DNA of 64,000 nt from assembly GCA_039814715.1 (NCBI GenBank), contig JBCCAR010000011.1, positions 1-64,000 on the forward strand. Reading direction: 5' to 3'. Below the pieces are notes generated by a model that was not told the DNA's origin, searched no databases, and saw only the letters and a list, made by a program, of their open reading frames with translations. The position numbers and the translations under genes are program-made. Shown piece by piece: positions 43,127 through 51,696 of this stretch. The stretch is from CAKZYD01 sp039814715 (GTDB lineage Bacteria > Pseudomonadota > Alphaproteobacteria > Sphingomonadales > CAKZYD01). Numbering within the stretch: the stretch's first letter is position 1; every line of letters starts with the position of its first letter.

Positions 43127-44029
43127 ATGGAGCTCAGGCAATTGCGCCATTTCATTGCTGTTGCAGACTGCGGTACGTTTTCAAAAGCGTCCGCGCAGCT
43201 CAATTTAACGCAGCCTGCGCTCACCCGCAGTGTGCAAACGCTGGAAGAGACGGTTGGGGCAGCCCTGTTTGAGCGCCAGCCGCGCGGCGTAACACTGACA
43301 GCGCCAGGCCGCACACTGCTGCGCCACGCCCAATTGATGCTTAATCAAGTCTCTGCTGCGCGGGAGGAAGTCCATGCGCTAGAGACAGGTATCGCTGGCC
43401 AGCTTGAAATTGGCTTAGCGCCTATGTTCTCAGCGACCATCATTGACCAAATGCTGATTGATCTAACGCGGGAGTTTCCTGGTCTGCGCTTTCGGGTCAC
43501 CACTGCGCTGCTACCAACTTTGGTGCAAGGCTTGAGCGACGGCAGCCTCGACGTTGTGCTCTCAAACATTCCAACCGGCCAAGTGCCAAGCGATATTCAC
43601 CATGACGTCCTTTTCAACACCCGCTCATATGTTTTAGCCAGCACCAAACATCCGCTGTCAAAGGCGACAGCCCTGGAATTACGGGACCTTCAGTCTGCTC
43701 AGTGGGCGGTGGTCACCCAGTCCAACGGCGGCGATGCCATCGCCTTGTTGTCGCGCGAAGATGGCTTTGACCTTGATACGCCGACGCTGGAGACCAATTC
43801 CCTGTCACTGCTACGGACCATGCTGCTGTCTGGCCAGTTCCTCTCCGTGTTGCCGGAGCATTGGCTCGCAGACGACTTAGAGCGCGGCGATATTGTTCGC
43901 TTGCCGGTAGAGACAATGCCCATTGTGCGTCCTGCCGGGGTGATGATGCGCAAAGAGCCAAGCCGCGCGGCATCTGTTGGATTGTTTATGGAAAAAGCAC
44001 GGCTGCGCGCGAAAGATTGGACCGCATGA
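43127..44029 (+). CDS. LysR-family transcriptional regulator
   Basis: A 300-residue LysR regulator. The N-terminal winged helix-turn-helix is plain: MELRQLRHFIAVADCGTFSKAS, LNLTQPALTRSVQTLEE, GAALFERQPRGVTLT. The C-terminal periplasmic-binding-like effector domain spans about 90-295. It is the first gene of the rightward operon and its stop overlaps the GMC start (ATGA), so it is probably made with the enzymes it controls. GAGGT precedes the ATG. The effector is presumably the pathway substrate or an intermediate. Confidence 0.93.
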   Translation: MELRQLRHFIAVADCGTFSKASAQLNLTQPALTRSVQTLEETVGAALFERQPRGVTLTAPGRTLLRHAQLMLNQVSAAREEVHALETGIAGQLEIGLAPMFSATIIDQMLIDLTREFPGLRFRVTTALLPTLVQGLSDGSLDVVLSNIPTGQVPSDIHHDVLFNTRSYVLASTKHPLSKATALELRDLQSAQWAVVTQSNGGDAIALLSREDGFDLDTPTLETNSLSLLRTMLLSGQFLSVLPEHWLADDLERGDIVRLPVETMPIVRPAGVMMRKEPSRAASVGLFMEKARLRAKDWTA

Positions 44030-45633
44030 GTATTTTTGATGTCGTGATTGTTGGCGCTGGCTCTTCAGGGTCTGCCTGCGCGTATCGTTTGGGCCGCGCC
44101 AACCCCCAGCTTCGCATCGCTGTTATTGAGGCAGGCGGGCGCGATTGGCACCCGTATATCCATGTGCCCGCTGCCATTGTGAAACTCATCGGCAGCCCAA
44201 AGGTCGATTGGACAATGCAAGCTGAACCGGACGGTACGCGCAATGGCAAAGTGGACCTGTGGCCGGCGGGCAAAGTGCTTGGCGGGTCGTCCTCCATCAA
44301 TGGTATGCTCTACGTCCGGGGCGCGCCGCATGATTATGACCGCTGGGCCCGTCATGGCTGCCCTGGCTGGTCGTATGACGATGTGTTGCCGCTGTTTAAA
44401 GACTTAGAACACAGCGCCATCGGCGGCAGCGACATTCGCGGCAAGGGCGGGCCCATGCGTGTCGAGCGCCTGCGCTCAACGCATCCCCTGGCGGCGACCT
44501 TCGTGCAGGCAGCGATGAAGGCCGGCGTGCCCTTTAACGCTGATTACAATGGCGCTCGCCAGGACGGGGTTGCCTTCTCCCAAGCCACGCAGCAGCGCGG
44601 CCAGCGCTACAGCGCCGCGCGGGCGTTCATGTGGCCTGGCAAGAAACCACGCAATGTGCGCCTATACTTAGGCGAGCGCGTGACGAACCTAACGTTTGAA
44701 GGCAAGCGGTGTACGGGCGTCCGCTTGGCCGACGGCTGCCTCATCACAGGGCACCATACGGTTGTTTCGACCGGCGCGATGGGTACGCCAAAACTGCTGA
44801 TGCTATCGGGTATCGGGCCAGCAGCAGATTTAAAAAAGCATGGCATTAACGTGCTCAGTGATGTTCCCGCCATTGGCCAGGGCCTGCAAGATCACCCAGA
44901 AGCCTTTGTGGGCTATGAGGTCCAACAGCGCACATATAATATGGAAATTAACAGCTGGCGTGTGGGCCTCCACGGTCTGCGCTGGGCGCTGACGGGCCGC
45001 GGGCCAGCAACAAGCCCCTATCCCCATGCCGTCGCCTTTATGAAATCCAGTAAGCGCGAGGCGCATCCGGACATCCAAGTTCAGTTGGGGCCATATGCTT
45101 TCTCTTTTGATGAAAGCGGCGTGGTGCCTTATCACAAGCCAGCGGTCTCCGCGGCGGTGAACGTCTCTTACCCCAAGAGCCGGGGGGCGGTGCGCCTGCG
45201 CAGCGCCGATTGGCAAGATAAACCCATCATTGATCATCATATGTTTGGTGACAGTGATGACCTTGACCGGCTTATCGGCGGATTAGAGCAAGTGCGCGAG
45301 ATTTTCCGCACTGCGCCATTCGCTGACGCGTCTGCCGGAGAGCGTTTGCCAGGCGAAAATATCCAAACAGTGGATGAATGGCGCGCCTATGTGCGGCAAA
45401 CGGCATTTTTGGGGTACCATGCTGCAGGAACAGTCAAGATGGGAGACGTTGCAAAGTCAGATGTGGCCATTGGGCCCGATTTGGCCGTCAAAGGAATTGC
45501 CGGGCTCAGCGTGGCAGACGCCTCGGTCATGCCCGACCTGATTAGCGGGAACACCAACGCAGCGGCCATGATGATCGGCCTGAAGGCAGCAGACATTCTT
45601 TCTGAGCAACTCAAAATGAAAGCAGCAGCATGA
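44026..45633 (+). CDS. GMC-family FAD oxidoreductase
   Basis: A 535-residue glucose-methanol-choline oxidoreductase, usually an FAD alcohol dehydrogenase or oxidase. The FAD-binding DVVIVGAGSSGSACAYRLG is at residues 5-23. GMC signature 1 is AGKVLGGSSSINGMLYVRG; signature 2 is near STGAMGTPKLLMLSGIGP. The catalytic His is in GYHAAGTVKMG and the C-terminal is SGNTNAAAMMIGLKAADI. It starts by ATGA overlap with LysR and ends by overlap with the small gene. The substrate is an alcohol of unknown type. Confidence 0.92.
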   Translation: MSIFDVVIVGAGSSGSACAYRLGRANPQLRIAVIEAGGRDWHPYIHVPAAIVKLIGSPKVDWTMQAEPDGTRNGKVDLWPAGKVLGGSSSINGMLYVRGAPHDYDRWARHGCPGWSYDDVLPLFKDLEHSAIGGSDIRGKGGPMRVERLRSTHPLAATFVQAAMKAGVPFNADYNGARQDGVAFSQATQQRGQRYSAARAFMWPGKKPRNVRLYLGERVTNLTFEGKRCTGVRLADGCLITGHHTVVSTGAMGTPKLLMLSGIGPAADLKKHGINVLSDVPAIGQGLQDHPEAFVGYEVQQRTYNMEINSWRVGLHGLRWALTGRGPATSPYPHAVAFMKSSKREAHPDIQVQLGPYAFSFDESGVVPYHKPAVSAAVNVSYPKSRGAVRLRSADWQDKPIIDHHMFGDSDDLDRLIGGLEQVREIFRTAPFADASAGERLPGENIQTVDEWRAYVRQTAFLGYHAAGTVKMGDVAKSDVAIGPDLAVKGIAGLSVADASVMPDLISGNTNAAAMMIGLKAADILSEQLKMKAAA

Positions 45634-45968
45634 GTGAAGCAGATCCAAGCAATGTAACGACAAGCAAAGAACGCATTGTCGGCGATGAAATTGATGGTGT
45701 TGGAAAACAGTATTTTGACAACGTCGTGATCGACAATCTCATGGACGCGTTTTTAGAACTCGCCGCTGAGGTATGGACCCTGAAGGACCGCGGCATCGTC
45801 TTGGAAACAGTGCTAACCGACGTGCTCAAAGAGCAAGGCAAAGACGCAGACATCAATGCCTTGATCGAAGCTTATGAGCCGAGCGAGGAGATCAAAGCAG
45901 CCCGCAAAGGCCAGCGGTCACAATTTGTCGCATCTGTTTTTGCAAGCTTTAGCCGCCGTCCGGTCTAA
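45630..45968 (+). CDS. Unrecognised 112-residue protein
   Basis: A small acidic, helical protein, not recognised. It contains NLMDAFLELAAEVWTLKDRG, then IVLETVLTDVL, and a charged C terminus (KAARKGQRSQFVASVFASF). No cysteine pair, membrane segment or nucleotide motif is present. It is translationally coupled to the GMC gene by a four-base overlap and is followed after 30 bases by the methyltransferase. The coupling suggests an accessory subunit or chaperone for one of the two enzymes; that is inference. Confidence 0.75.
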   Translation: MSEADPSNVTTSKERIVGDEIDGVGKQYFDNVVIDNLMDAFLELAAEVWTLKDRGIVLETVLTDVLKEQGKDADINALIEAYEPSEEIKAARKGQRSQFVASVFASFSRRPV

Positions 45969-45998
45969 TTAGAGCTGTTATAGAAAAAGGAGAGTGTC

Positions 45999-47063
45999 AT
46001 GCACCGTGGCAATGATGGACTGACCCCGCGCACAAGCACCTTGGCCGATGAAAGCTATCTCGATTTTGTTGAGAGCTTTCGCATGATTGCAGGCTACGGC
46101 GTTTATCCAAAGGTCGCTCAAGTGGGCGACAAACTTGTCGAAGAGCAGCTTGGCTCGCTGGACCCTGATCTTGACCTGACCAAGGTCAATGAGGTGTTCA
46201 ATTCCACCGCGATTGCCAAAACCTGGCAGCGCGTGATGCGCACCCACCAAGAGATGAACTGGCGCAAAGTGCGCGATAGCTTTGCGCCGTTCCAAGATAA
46301 GATCATTGCCGATATGGACGCTGCAGTGACCAAAGGCCCTGGCAAGCTGGTGATTGATCCTAAGTTTCAAACGCCAGACTATGCGCGTGAAGAAATTCAC
46401 TTAATGCCGGGTGGGTATACGGATCACCCGCTGGCTGGCATCATCTACCACTATGGCACAAAGGTGTTTTACACCGGCATGAACGATCAAGACGAGGTCC
46501 ATGTGGAGCTCGCTCAGACCATGACGCCGCCGGAAGGTAAGTGCGAAAAAATCCTCGACATTGGCTGTTCCATTGGCCAAGCGACCATGCAGCTGAAAGA
46601 CCGCTTCCCCGATGCAGAGGTTTGGGGCCTAGAAGTTGGCGAGCCGATGGTGAAATACGCGCACTATCTCGCTACTGAGCGCAATATTGATGTGAACTTC
46701 ATCCAAGCGCTCGCGGAAGATATGCCGTTTGAAGACGGCGAATTTGATGCTGTGCTGGCCTATATTATTTTCCACGAAGTGCCCGTTCCCGTGATCAGCG
46801 GCATTGTTGAAGATGTGTTCCGCGTCCTGCGTCCCGGCGGCACTTTCTCGGTATTTGAATTCCCCTCGGCGAGCCAGCACCTGCCGCCAAGTCAGCGCTT
46901 CATGATCGATTATGATTCGAAGAACAACTGCGAGCCATATTCGCCTGGTTTCGTCTATGCTGATTTCCACAAAATCATCAAAGACGCGGGCTTTACAATC
47001 GAAAAAGGGCCAGAAAACTCCAATCCGTTCTTACAAACCTTGGTTTGCACGAAGCCGGCCTAA
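45999..47063 (+). CDS. SAM-dependent methyltransferase with unusual N-terminal domain
   Basis: A 354-residue class I methyltransferase. The SAM-binding core starts at about 185: ILDIGCSIGQATMQL (motif I), WGLEVGEPMVKYAH, AEDMPFEDGEFDAVLAYIIFHEV (motif IV region) and VLRPGGTF. About 180 residues precede it (from DESYLDFVESFRMIAGYG to PGGYTDHPLAGIIYHYG) with no domain I recognise; they may bind the substrate. AAAGGAG precedes the ATG. It stands among FAD and 2-oxoglutarate enzymes; O- or N-methylation of a pathway intermediate is likely. Confidence 0.88.
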   Translation: MHRGNDGLTPRTSTLADESYLDFVESFRMIAGYGVYPKVAQVGDKLVEEQLGSLDPDLDLTKVNEVFNSTAIAKTWQRVMRTHQEMNWRKVRDSFAPFQDKIIADMDAAVTKGPGKLVIDPKFQTPDYAREEIHLMPGGYTDHPLAGIIYHYGTKVFYTGMNDQDEVHVELAQTMTPPEGKCEKILDIGCSIGQATMQLKDRFPDAEVWGLEVGEPMVKYAHYLATERNIDVNFIQALAEDMPFEDGEFDAVLAYIIFHEVPVPVISGIVEDVFRVLRPGGTFSVFEFPSASQHLPPSQRFMIDYDSKNNCEPYSPGFVYADFHKIIKDAGFTIEKGPENSNPFLQTLVCTKPA

Positions 47064-47066
47064 CCC

Positions 47067-48644
47067 ATGACCGCCATGCCCGCCATTAACCCCGGCCTTG
47101 AAGCGCTAAAAGCGGCTTTAGGGCCGGAGGCTGTGATTACTGATGCACAGGCCTGCGCGGTCCATTCTCAGGATGTCTGCCGCGAGGCGGAGACGCCGGT
47201 GGATGCCGTCGTGCGGCCGGCTAATAAAGAGGGACTGAAATCAGCCGTGAGAATCGCGGCAGCGCATGGGCTAGCTATCTTACCGCGCGGGGGCGGCTAT
47301 TCTTATTCTGATGCGTACCTACCAAGCCGCAAAGGCAGCATCAGCTTGGATACATCTGGCGTGAACCGCATTGTGGAGATCAATGCGGAAGACGGGTTTG
47401 TAACCGTTGAAGCAGGCTGCACGTGGGCAGCCTTAGATGACGCGCTTGCAAAGTACGGTATGCGCGCTGAATTTTGGGGCCCGCTGTCGGGCCATTTCGC
47501 AACAATTGGCGGCGCCATCTCGCAAGGCGCGCTGAGCCTTGGCTCGGGTAAATATGGCGTCTCAGCTGAAGCCGTGCTTGGCATGGAAATCATCAAGGCT
47601 GATGGCACCAGCTTTATGACTGGGTCTGATGGCCAAGCAGGCAAAAGCCCCTTCTTCCGCAACTATGGCCCAGACATGACCGGGCTATTCTGCGGCGATG
47701 CTGGCGCCCTTGGCGTCAAAGCGACGCTCACGCTTCGCTTACGGCCGCGGGCTAAACTGGTCCAAGGCCTGTCTTTCGGATTTAAAGACTTTCGAGCGGC
47801 GATCAAAGGCATGAACGCAATTGCCAAAACCGGACGCGTGACAGAGAGCTTCGGCTTTACACGCTACGCCATGGAAGCCGCTATTGCGGGCTCAGGCCTT
47901 TGGCAAGATGTGAAGCTCATGTTCGCGGTTGGCAAAGCATCCGGCGGATTGATTGGCGGACTATTACAAATGACGCGAATGGCGCTTGCTGGTCGGCGCT
48001 TTGTCAAAAAAGCTCAGTTTTTCGCGCATGTTGTTGTCGAAGCGGATAACCCAAGCGAAATGAAAGGTGCGCTGACAGTCGTGCGCGGCAGCGTCGCTGA
48101 TTTAGGGATGGACTTACCCAATACCTTGCCGACCGTTATGCGCGCTGAGCCATTCATGCCCTATCCGGTCGTCTCTCCCCTTGGCCAGCGCCAATTGCCC
48201 CTGCATGGCATTTTGCCGTTCTCCAATACAGCCGCGTTTCATGACGATATACAAGCCATGCGTGATCGCCATGCTGATGCGATTGCGAAACACGACGTGA
48301 TCATTCCAGCCATGTTCTCAACCGTCAGCACCAACGCTTTTCTGTATGAACCTGTGCTCTATTGGCCCGACAGCGCAAATGATTTCCATGCCAAATATTC
48401 GCCTGAAGAGATGATCAGCAACATGCGCAAAGAGCCCAATCTTGAAGCACGCGCGCTGGTGGAGACATTGCGTCAGGAGATTATTGACCTGATCCACAAA
48501 CATGGCGGCGGGCACCTCCAAATTGGGAAAACCTATCCCTATCTGCGCGATCGCAGCGAGACCCAAATTGATATCATCAAGACGATGAAAGCAAAGATCG
48601 ATCCCGATGGGCTCATAAACCCGGGAGCCTTGGGCCTTGGCTGA
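47067..48644 (+). CDS. FAD-linked oxidase (VAO/FAD_binding_4 family)
   Basis: A 525-residue flavoenzyme of the vanillyl-alcohol-oxidase fold. The PP-loop region reads VVRPANKEGLKSAVRIAAAHG then LPRGGGYSYSDAYLP, and the second FAD segment is GPLSGHFATIGGAISQGALS with SGKYGVSAEAVLGMEIIKADG. The C terminus ends in KIDPDGLINPGALGLG as in D-lactate/glycolate-type dehydrogenases and relatives. It probably oxidises a 2-hydroxy acid, an aromatic alcohol or a phenol; the exact reaction is open. It lies 3 bases after the methyltransferase and overlaps the next gene by 8 bases. Confidence 0.9.
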   Translation: MTAMPAINPGLEALKAALGPEAVITDAQACAVHSQDVCREAETPVDAVVRPANKEGLKSAVRIAAAHGLAILPRGGGYSYSDAYLPSRKGSISLDTSGVNRIVEINAEDGFVTVEAGCTWAALDDALAKYGMRAEFWGPLSGHFATIGGAISQGALSLGSGKYGVSAEAVLGMEIIKADGTSFMTGSDGQAGKSPFFRNYGPDMTGLFCGDAGALGVKATLTLRLRPRAKLVQGLSFGFKDFRAAIKGMNAIAKTGRVTESFGFTRYAMEAAIAGSGLWQDVKLMFAVGKASGGLIGGLLQMTRMALAGRRFVKKAQFFAHVVVEADNPSEMKGALTVVRGSVADLGMDLPNTLPTVMRAEPFMPYPVVSPLGQRQLPLHGILPFSNTAAFHDDIQAMRDRHADAIAKHDVIIPAMFSTVSTNAFLYEPVLYWPDSANDFHAKYSPEEMISNMRKEPNLEARALVETLRQEIIDLIHKHGGGHLQIGKTYPYLRDRSETQIDIIKTMKAKIDPDGLINPGALGLG

Positions 48645-49437
48645 GTGGCAACATGCGACCGGTGTATTTCCAGCAGGCGTAACGGTAGAGCGGTTTGGCT
48701 CAGGTCGTCCGCTTATCTTGATAGCAGGCAATGGCGGCGGCACTAGCTTTTGGGCTGGCTTATCTAGCAATTTGAAAGGGTTTGAACTCTTCGCCTTTGA
48801 TTACCGAGAGGCACCCGCGCGCGATCAAGACGGCGACTTGTTTGAAACCGCTGCGCGCAAGGCAGCAGACTTACCAGCTATTTTAGGCGCGCTTGGCTTA
48901 AAGAGCGCGATCATCCTTGGCCACAGCACAGGCGCGCAGGCCGCCATCCGATTTGCTGCCGCTCACCCAGAGCGCGTGGAGCATTTGGTCGTGTCTGGCG
49001 GCTATGGCGCGCCGCATCCCTTTATCACGAGCTCCATGGGACTGCGCAAAGCGATTTTGCAAGAGCTGGGCCCGGAAAGCTTTATGCTGGATAGCCTATA
49101 CCGCGCTATTCCGCCCGCGCAGCTCTTTGCCCAAATGGAAGACCAAGGCGCTGAGGGGTTGCTGTCGTTCAGACAAGCCCCAGATGTAGAGATCGAATCG
49201 GCACGCATCGACCAGATCATTGAAGGCGATGTGTCTGATATGCTCGGTCAGATCGCCGTGCCGACCACTATCGTGCATGCGCGTAACGACAGTGTGTTCC
49301 CCTATGCGCTGGGCGAAGCGCTGGCAAAGGGCATCAAAGGCGCGACGCTTGTCGCGCTGGACGAAGGTAGCCATTTAGCGCCTATGCTGGCACCGCAGGT
49401 CTATGCCGCGGCCTTAGAAGAGGCCATCGCCCCGTGA
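48637..49437 (+). CDS. Alpha/beta hydrolase
   Basis: A 266-residue alpha/beta hydrolase. ILIAGNGGGTSFWAG gives the oxyanion region, GHSTGAQAAIRFA the nucleophile elbow (Ser at about 91), and DEGSHLAPMLAP the catalytic His. The TTG start at 48637 overlaps the previous gene; the conserved core begins soon after, so the real start may be a few codons later. The stop overlaps the monooxygenase GTG start (GTGA). A role in hydrolysing an ester, lactone or 1,3-diketone of the same pathway is inferred. Confidence 0.87.
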   Translation: MAEWQHATGVFPAGVTVERFGSGRPLILIAGNGGGTSFWAGLSSNLKGFELFAFDYREAPARDQDGDLFETAARKAADLPAILGALGLKSAIILGHSTGAQAAIRFAAAHPERVEHLVVSGGYGAPHPFITSSMGLRKAILQELGPESFMLDSLYRAIPPAQLFAQMEDQGAEGLLSFRQAPDVEIESARIDQIIEGDVSDMLGQIAVPTTIVHARNDSVFPYALGEALAKGIKGATLVALDEGSHLAPMLAPQVYAAALEEAIAP

Positions 49438-50600
49438 CGAATATCGCCATTGTTGGGGCCGGTATCGGCGGGCTTGTGGCAGCCGTTGCGCTCGCAAGGC
49501 GCGGCCTTCATCCGCATGTGTATGAAGCAGCACCTGCGCTTGGCGATGTCGGCGCTGGCATCAGCCTGACGCCCAATGCGTCGCGCGTGCTCGAAGGCTT
49601 GGGGCTGAAGCAGTTCTTGATGGATAAGGCGCAGCAGCCGCCAGCCAATCTCACGCGTCATTTTAAAACTTGGGATTTGCTGATCGACATTCCCCGCGGC
49701 GACACCCGCGCGCAGTATGGCGCGCCTTATTACCAAATCCACCGGGCAGACTTGCACGCTGCTTTGGTTGCCGCGCTTGAAGAAGATGTGCCTGGCGCTA
49801 TCCAAGTCGATATGGCTCTGAGCAGCGCTGAAGAAAGCGGCGATAGTGTCACGCTGACATTTGCCGATGGGTCTTCAACCGCCGTAGACCTTCTGATCGC
49901 AGCTGACGGCCTGCGCTCTGTTGTCCGCAAGCAGCACTTTGATCCAAGTAAACCGCATTATCTCGGCCAGATTGCCTATCGCGGTCTCGTGCCGCGCAGC
50001 GCCCTGTCGTCCAGGTGGCATACAGAAGAATCGCAGAACCTGATTGGCCCGGGCGCCGTCTTTGTGAGCTATCCGATCTGCCAAAGCGATGTGATCAACT
50101 TTGTTGGCCTTGCGAAAACAGACGACTGGGTGGACGAGGGCTGGTCAACCCCGGCGACCAAAACAGAAATCCTAGAGCGCTATGATGGCTGGCATGAGAG
50201 CGTGGCAGAGATGGTGCATGCTGCGCCCGGCGATGCCTTGCGCAAATGGGGCCTGTTTGGGCACCATCCACTCGAACACTTTGTCAAAAACCGGATTGCG
50301 CTTATCGGCGATGCAGCCCACCCCATGTTGCCTTTCTTTGGTATGGGCGCGGCGATGGCGATTGAAGATGGGGCTGTGATTGCCCGCTGCTTAACCGAGC
50401 TAGGCGAACCGATCAGGGCGCTACGCCAATATGAACAGCTGCGCATGCCGCGCACGCACCTGGTGCAATCGGAATCAGCCAAGGGCGGTGAGCGCCTACA
50501 AAGCGCAGACCCAGACGGCATGAGCCGGATGACCCTGCGCAACGAAGATTCGCTTGGACTGTTCAACTATGATGCCTTATCTATGCAGCTCGAAGCATAA
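49434..50600 (+). CDS. FAD-dependent aromatic-type monooxygenase
   Basis: A 388-residue flavoprotein monooxygenase of the PHBH/salicylate-hydroxylase class. IAIVGAGIGGLVAAVALARRG is the dinucleotide fold at the N terminus, DLLIAADGLRSVVRK the DG motif at about 155-169, and RIALIGDAAHPMLPFFGMGAAMAIEDG the GD motif at about 285-310. It should add one oxygen to an aromatic or conjugated substrate using NAD(P)H and O2. It starts at GTG by overlap with the upstream hydrolase. The stop codon lies inside an AT-rich palindrome. Confidence 0.91.
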   Translation: MTNIAIVGAGIGGLVAAVALARRGLHPHVYEAAPALGDVGAGISLTPNASRVLEGLGLKQFLMDKAQQPPANLTRHFKTWDLLIDIPRGDTRAQYGAPYYQIHRADLHAALVAALEEDVPGAIQVDMALSSAEESGDSVTLTFADGSSTAVDLLIAADGLRSVVRKQHFDPSKPHYLGQIAYRGLVPRSALSSRWHTEESQNLIGPGAVFVSYPICQSDVINFVGLAKTDDWVDEGWSTPATKTEILERYDGWHESVAEMVHAAPGDALRKWGLFGHHPLEHFVKNRIALIGDAAHPMLPFFGMGAAMAIEDGAVIARCLTELGEPIRALRQYEQLRMPRTHLVQSESAKGGERLQSADPDGMSRMTLRNEDSLGLFNYDALSMQLEA

Positions 50601-50609
50601 ATTTTATGC
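50595..50609. promoter_or_regulatory. AT-rich palindrome at monooxygenase stop
   Basis: GCATAA-att-TTATGC has perfect six-base arms, and CTATGC (50581-50586) and GCATAG (50608-50613) add an outer pair of related words. It lies before the phytanoyl-CoA-dioxygenase-like gene, separated by 99 bases, the largest gap in the rightward operon. It may be an operator or an RNA hairpin; no clear -10/-35 pair follows. Confidence 0.35.
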
Positions 50610-50698
50610 ATAGAAAGCGCTAAAAGTAGTATTTGAACTTATACATAGCCCCTGGCAGAACACCGCTAGATATCTGCTATACAAAAAAGGAAACTGTC

Positions 50699-51634
50699 AT
50701 GGCGTTTAATGCTGAGCCACTTCGCCCCATTAGCGATGCAGACCGCGAAGCCTATGCCCGCGACGGCGTTGTTATGCTGCGCGAGGTGTTTGACCCTGAA
50801 TGGCTGGACAGCCTGACCCCCAATGCCCGCCGTATCTCCATTGATGGCGAAGACTTAGGCCTGCTGCCATCAGCGCCGGGACGCTACATGTCTCGCGTGT
50901 TACCGGAATATCGGCGTTTCATCTTTGAATCGCCCATGGCGCAGGCAGCCGCGCAAGCGATTGGCTCGAAGACAGCAACATTCTATTTTGACGAATTCTT
51001 TGCCAAGCCGCCAAAGTCTGACTCTAAAACGATTTGGCATTGTGACCGCATGGGCTGGCCAGTCTCCGGCGAGATGATCCCGTCCATCTGGATCCCATTC
51101 CATGATGTCAAAGCGGAAAACAGCCTTGAAGTGATCCTCGGTAGCCATATGCAGGAGGTGCCTTATTGGCTGTTCTCCCCCAATGCCCGCAAGATGATCA
51201 AGCCTGATGACCGCGTAGCGCACCCCAATGAAGATAAGCTGCGCGCAGATCCCAATAATACATTCAAGAATTGGGATATGAAAAAGGGCGATATGCTGCT
51301 CTTACATCCGCGCGTGCTGCACTATTCATCCGGCAATACGGCCGACGACTGGCGCATTGCCATGTCCTGCCGTATTTTCGGCGATGACGTGCGCTGGCAG
51401 CCCAGCCCTGAATGTTTGAACTTAGCCGGTGTCTCTTTTGATGAAATGGTGCCGGGTGAAGTCCCGCAGGGTCCGTGCTTGCCGCTGCTGTGGTCGCAGA
51501 GCGGTGAACGTTCCGGCGACGGCGAATTCCCGCGCGGGTTTGCCACGCGTTGGAGCAGTGAGCGCAAGGAAACGGTGAATGATGACGCGCTGTTCAAGCA
51601 GTTGCTCGACAAACAAATGAAAGAAGCGAGCTAA
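50699..51634 (+). CDS. Phytanoyl-CoA dioxygenase family protein
   Basis: A 311-residue Fe(II)/2-oxoglutarate dioxygenase of the PhyH family. The iron ligands are H114 and D116 in IWHCDRMGW and the distal H208 in RVLHYSSGN; R219 in DDWRIAMS should bind 2-oxoglutarate. It hydroxylates an unknown substrate. The start at 50699 has AAAAAGGAAA upstream; the frame is open to 50633 without family similarity. It is the last rightward gene, followed by a strong terminator shared with the MFS gene. Confidence 0.9.
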   Translation: MAFNAEPLRPISDADREAYARDGVVMLREVFDPEWLDSLTPNARRISIDGEDLGLLPSAPGRYMSRVLPEYRRFIFESPMAQAAAQAIGSKTATFYFDEFFAKPPKSDSKTIWHCDRMGWPVSGEMIPSIWIPFHDVKAENSLEVILGSHMQEVPYWLFSPNARKMIKPDDRVAHPNEDKLRADPNNTFKNWDMKKGDMLLLHPRVLHYSSGNTADDWRIAMSCRIFGDDVRWQPSPECLNLAGVSFDEMVPGEVPQGPCLPLLWSQSGERSGDGEFPRGFATRWSSERKETVNDDALFKQLLDKQMKEAS

Positions 51635-51660
51635 GACGCGGTACTTTCTCAGACTGAGAT

Positions 51661-51696
51661 AAAAAGGCTTTGACGCAAAACGTCAGAGCCTTTTTT
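51661..51696. terminator. Bidirectional intrinsic terminator
   Basis: AAAAAGGCTTTGACG (51661-51675) and CGTCAGAGCC-TTTTTT (51681-51696) form a stem with one internal mismatch and a CAAAA loop. A-run and T-run flanks make it work in both directions. It closes the rightward operon and, read leftward, the MFS gene, whose stop codon TAA overlaps the T run (51695-51697). Confidence 0.9.

Noticed and set aside
39824..51634. Phosphonate degradation cluster (PEP-mutase family plus PhyH-type dioxygenase)
   Set aside because: No phosphonate transport, PhnW or PhnZ-like HD gene is present, and the PEP-mutase-family protein lacks a recognisable phosphonate-type loop; kept only as a possibility for the single enzyme.
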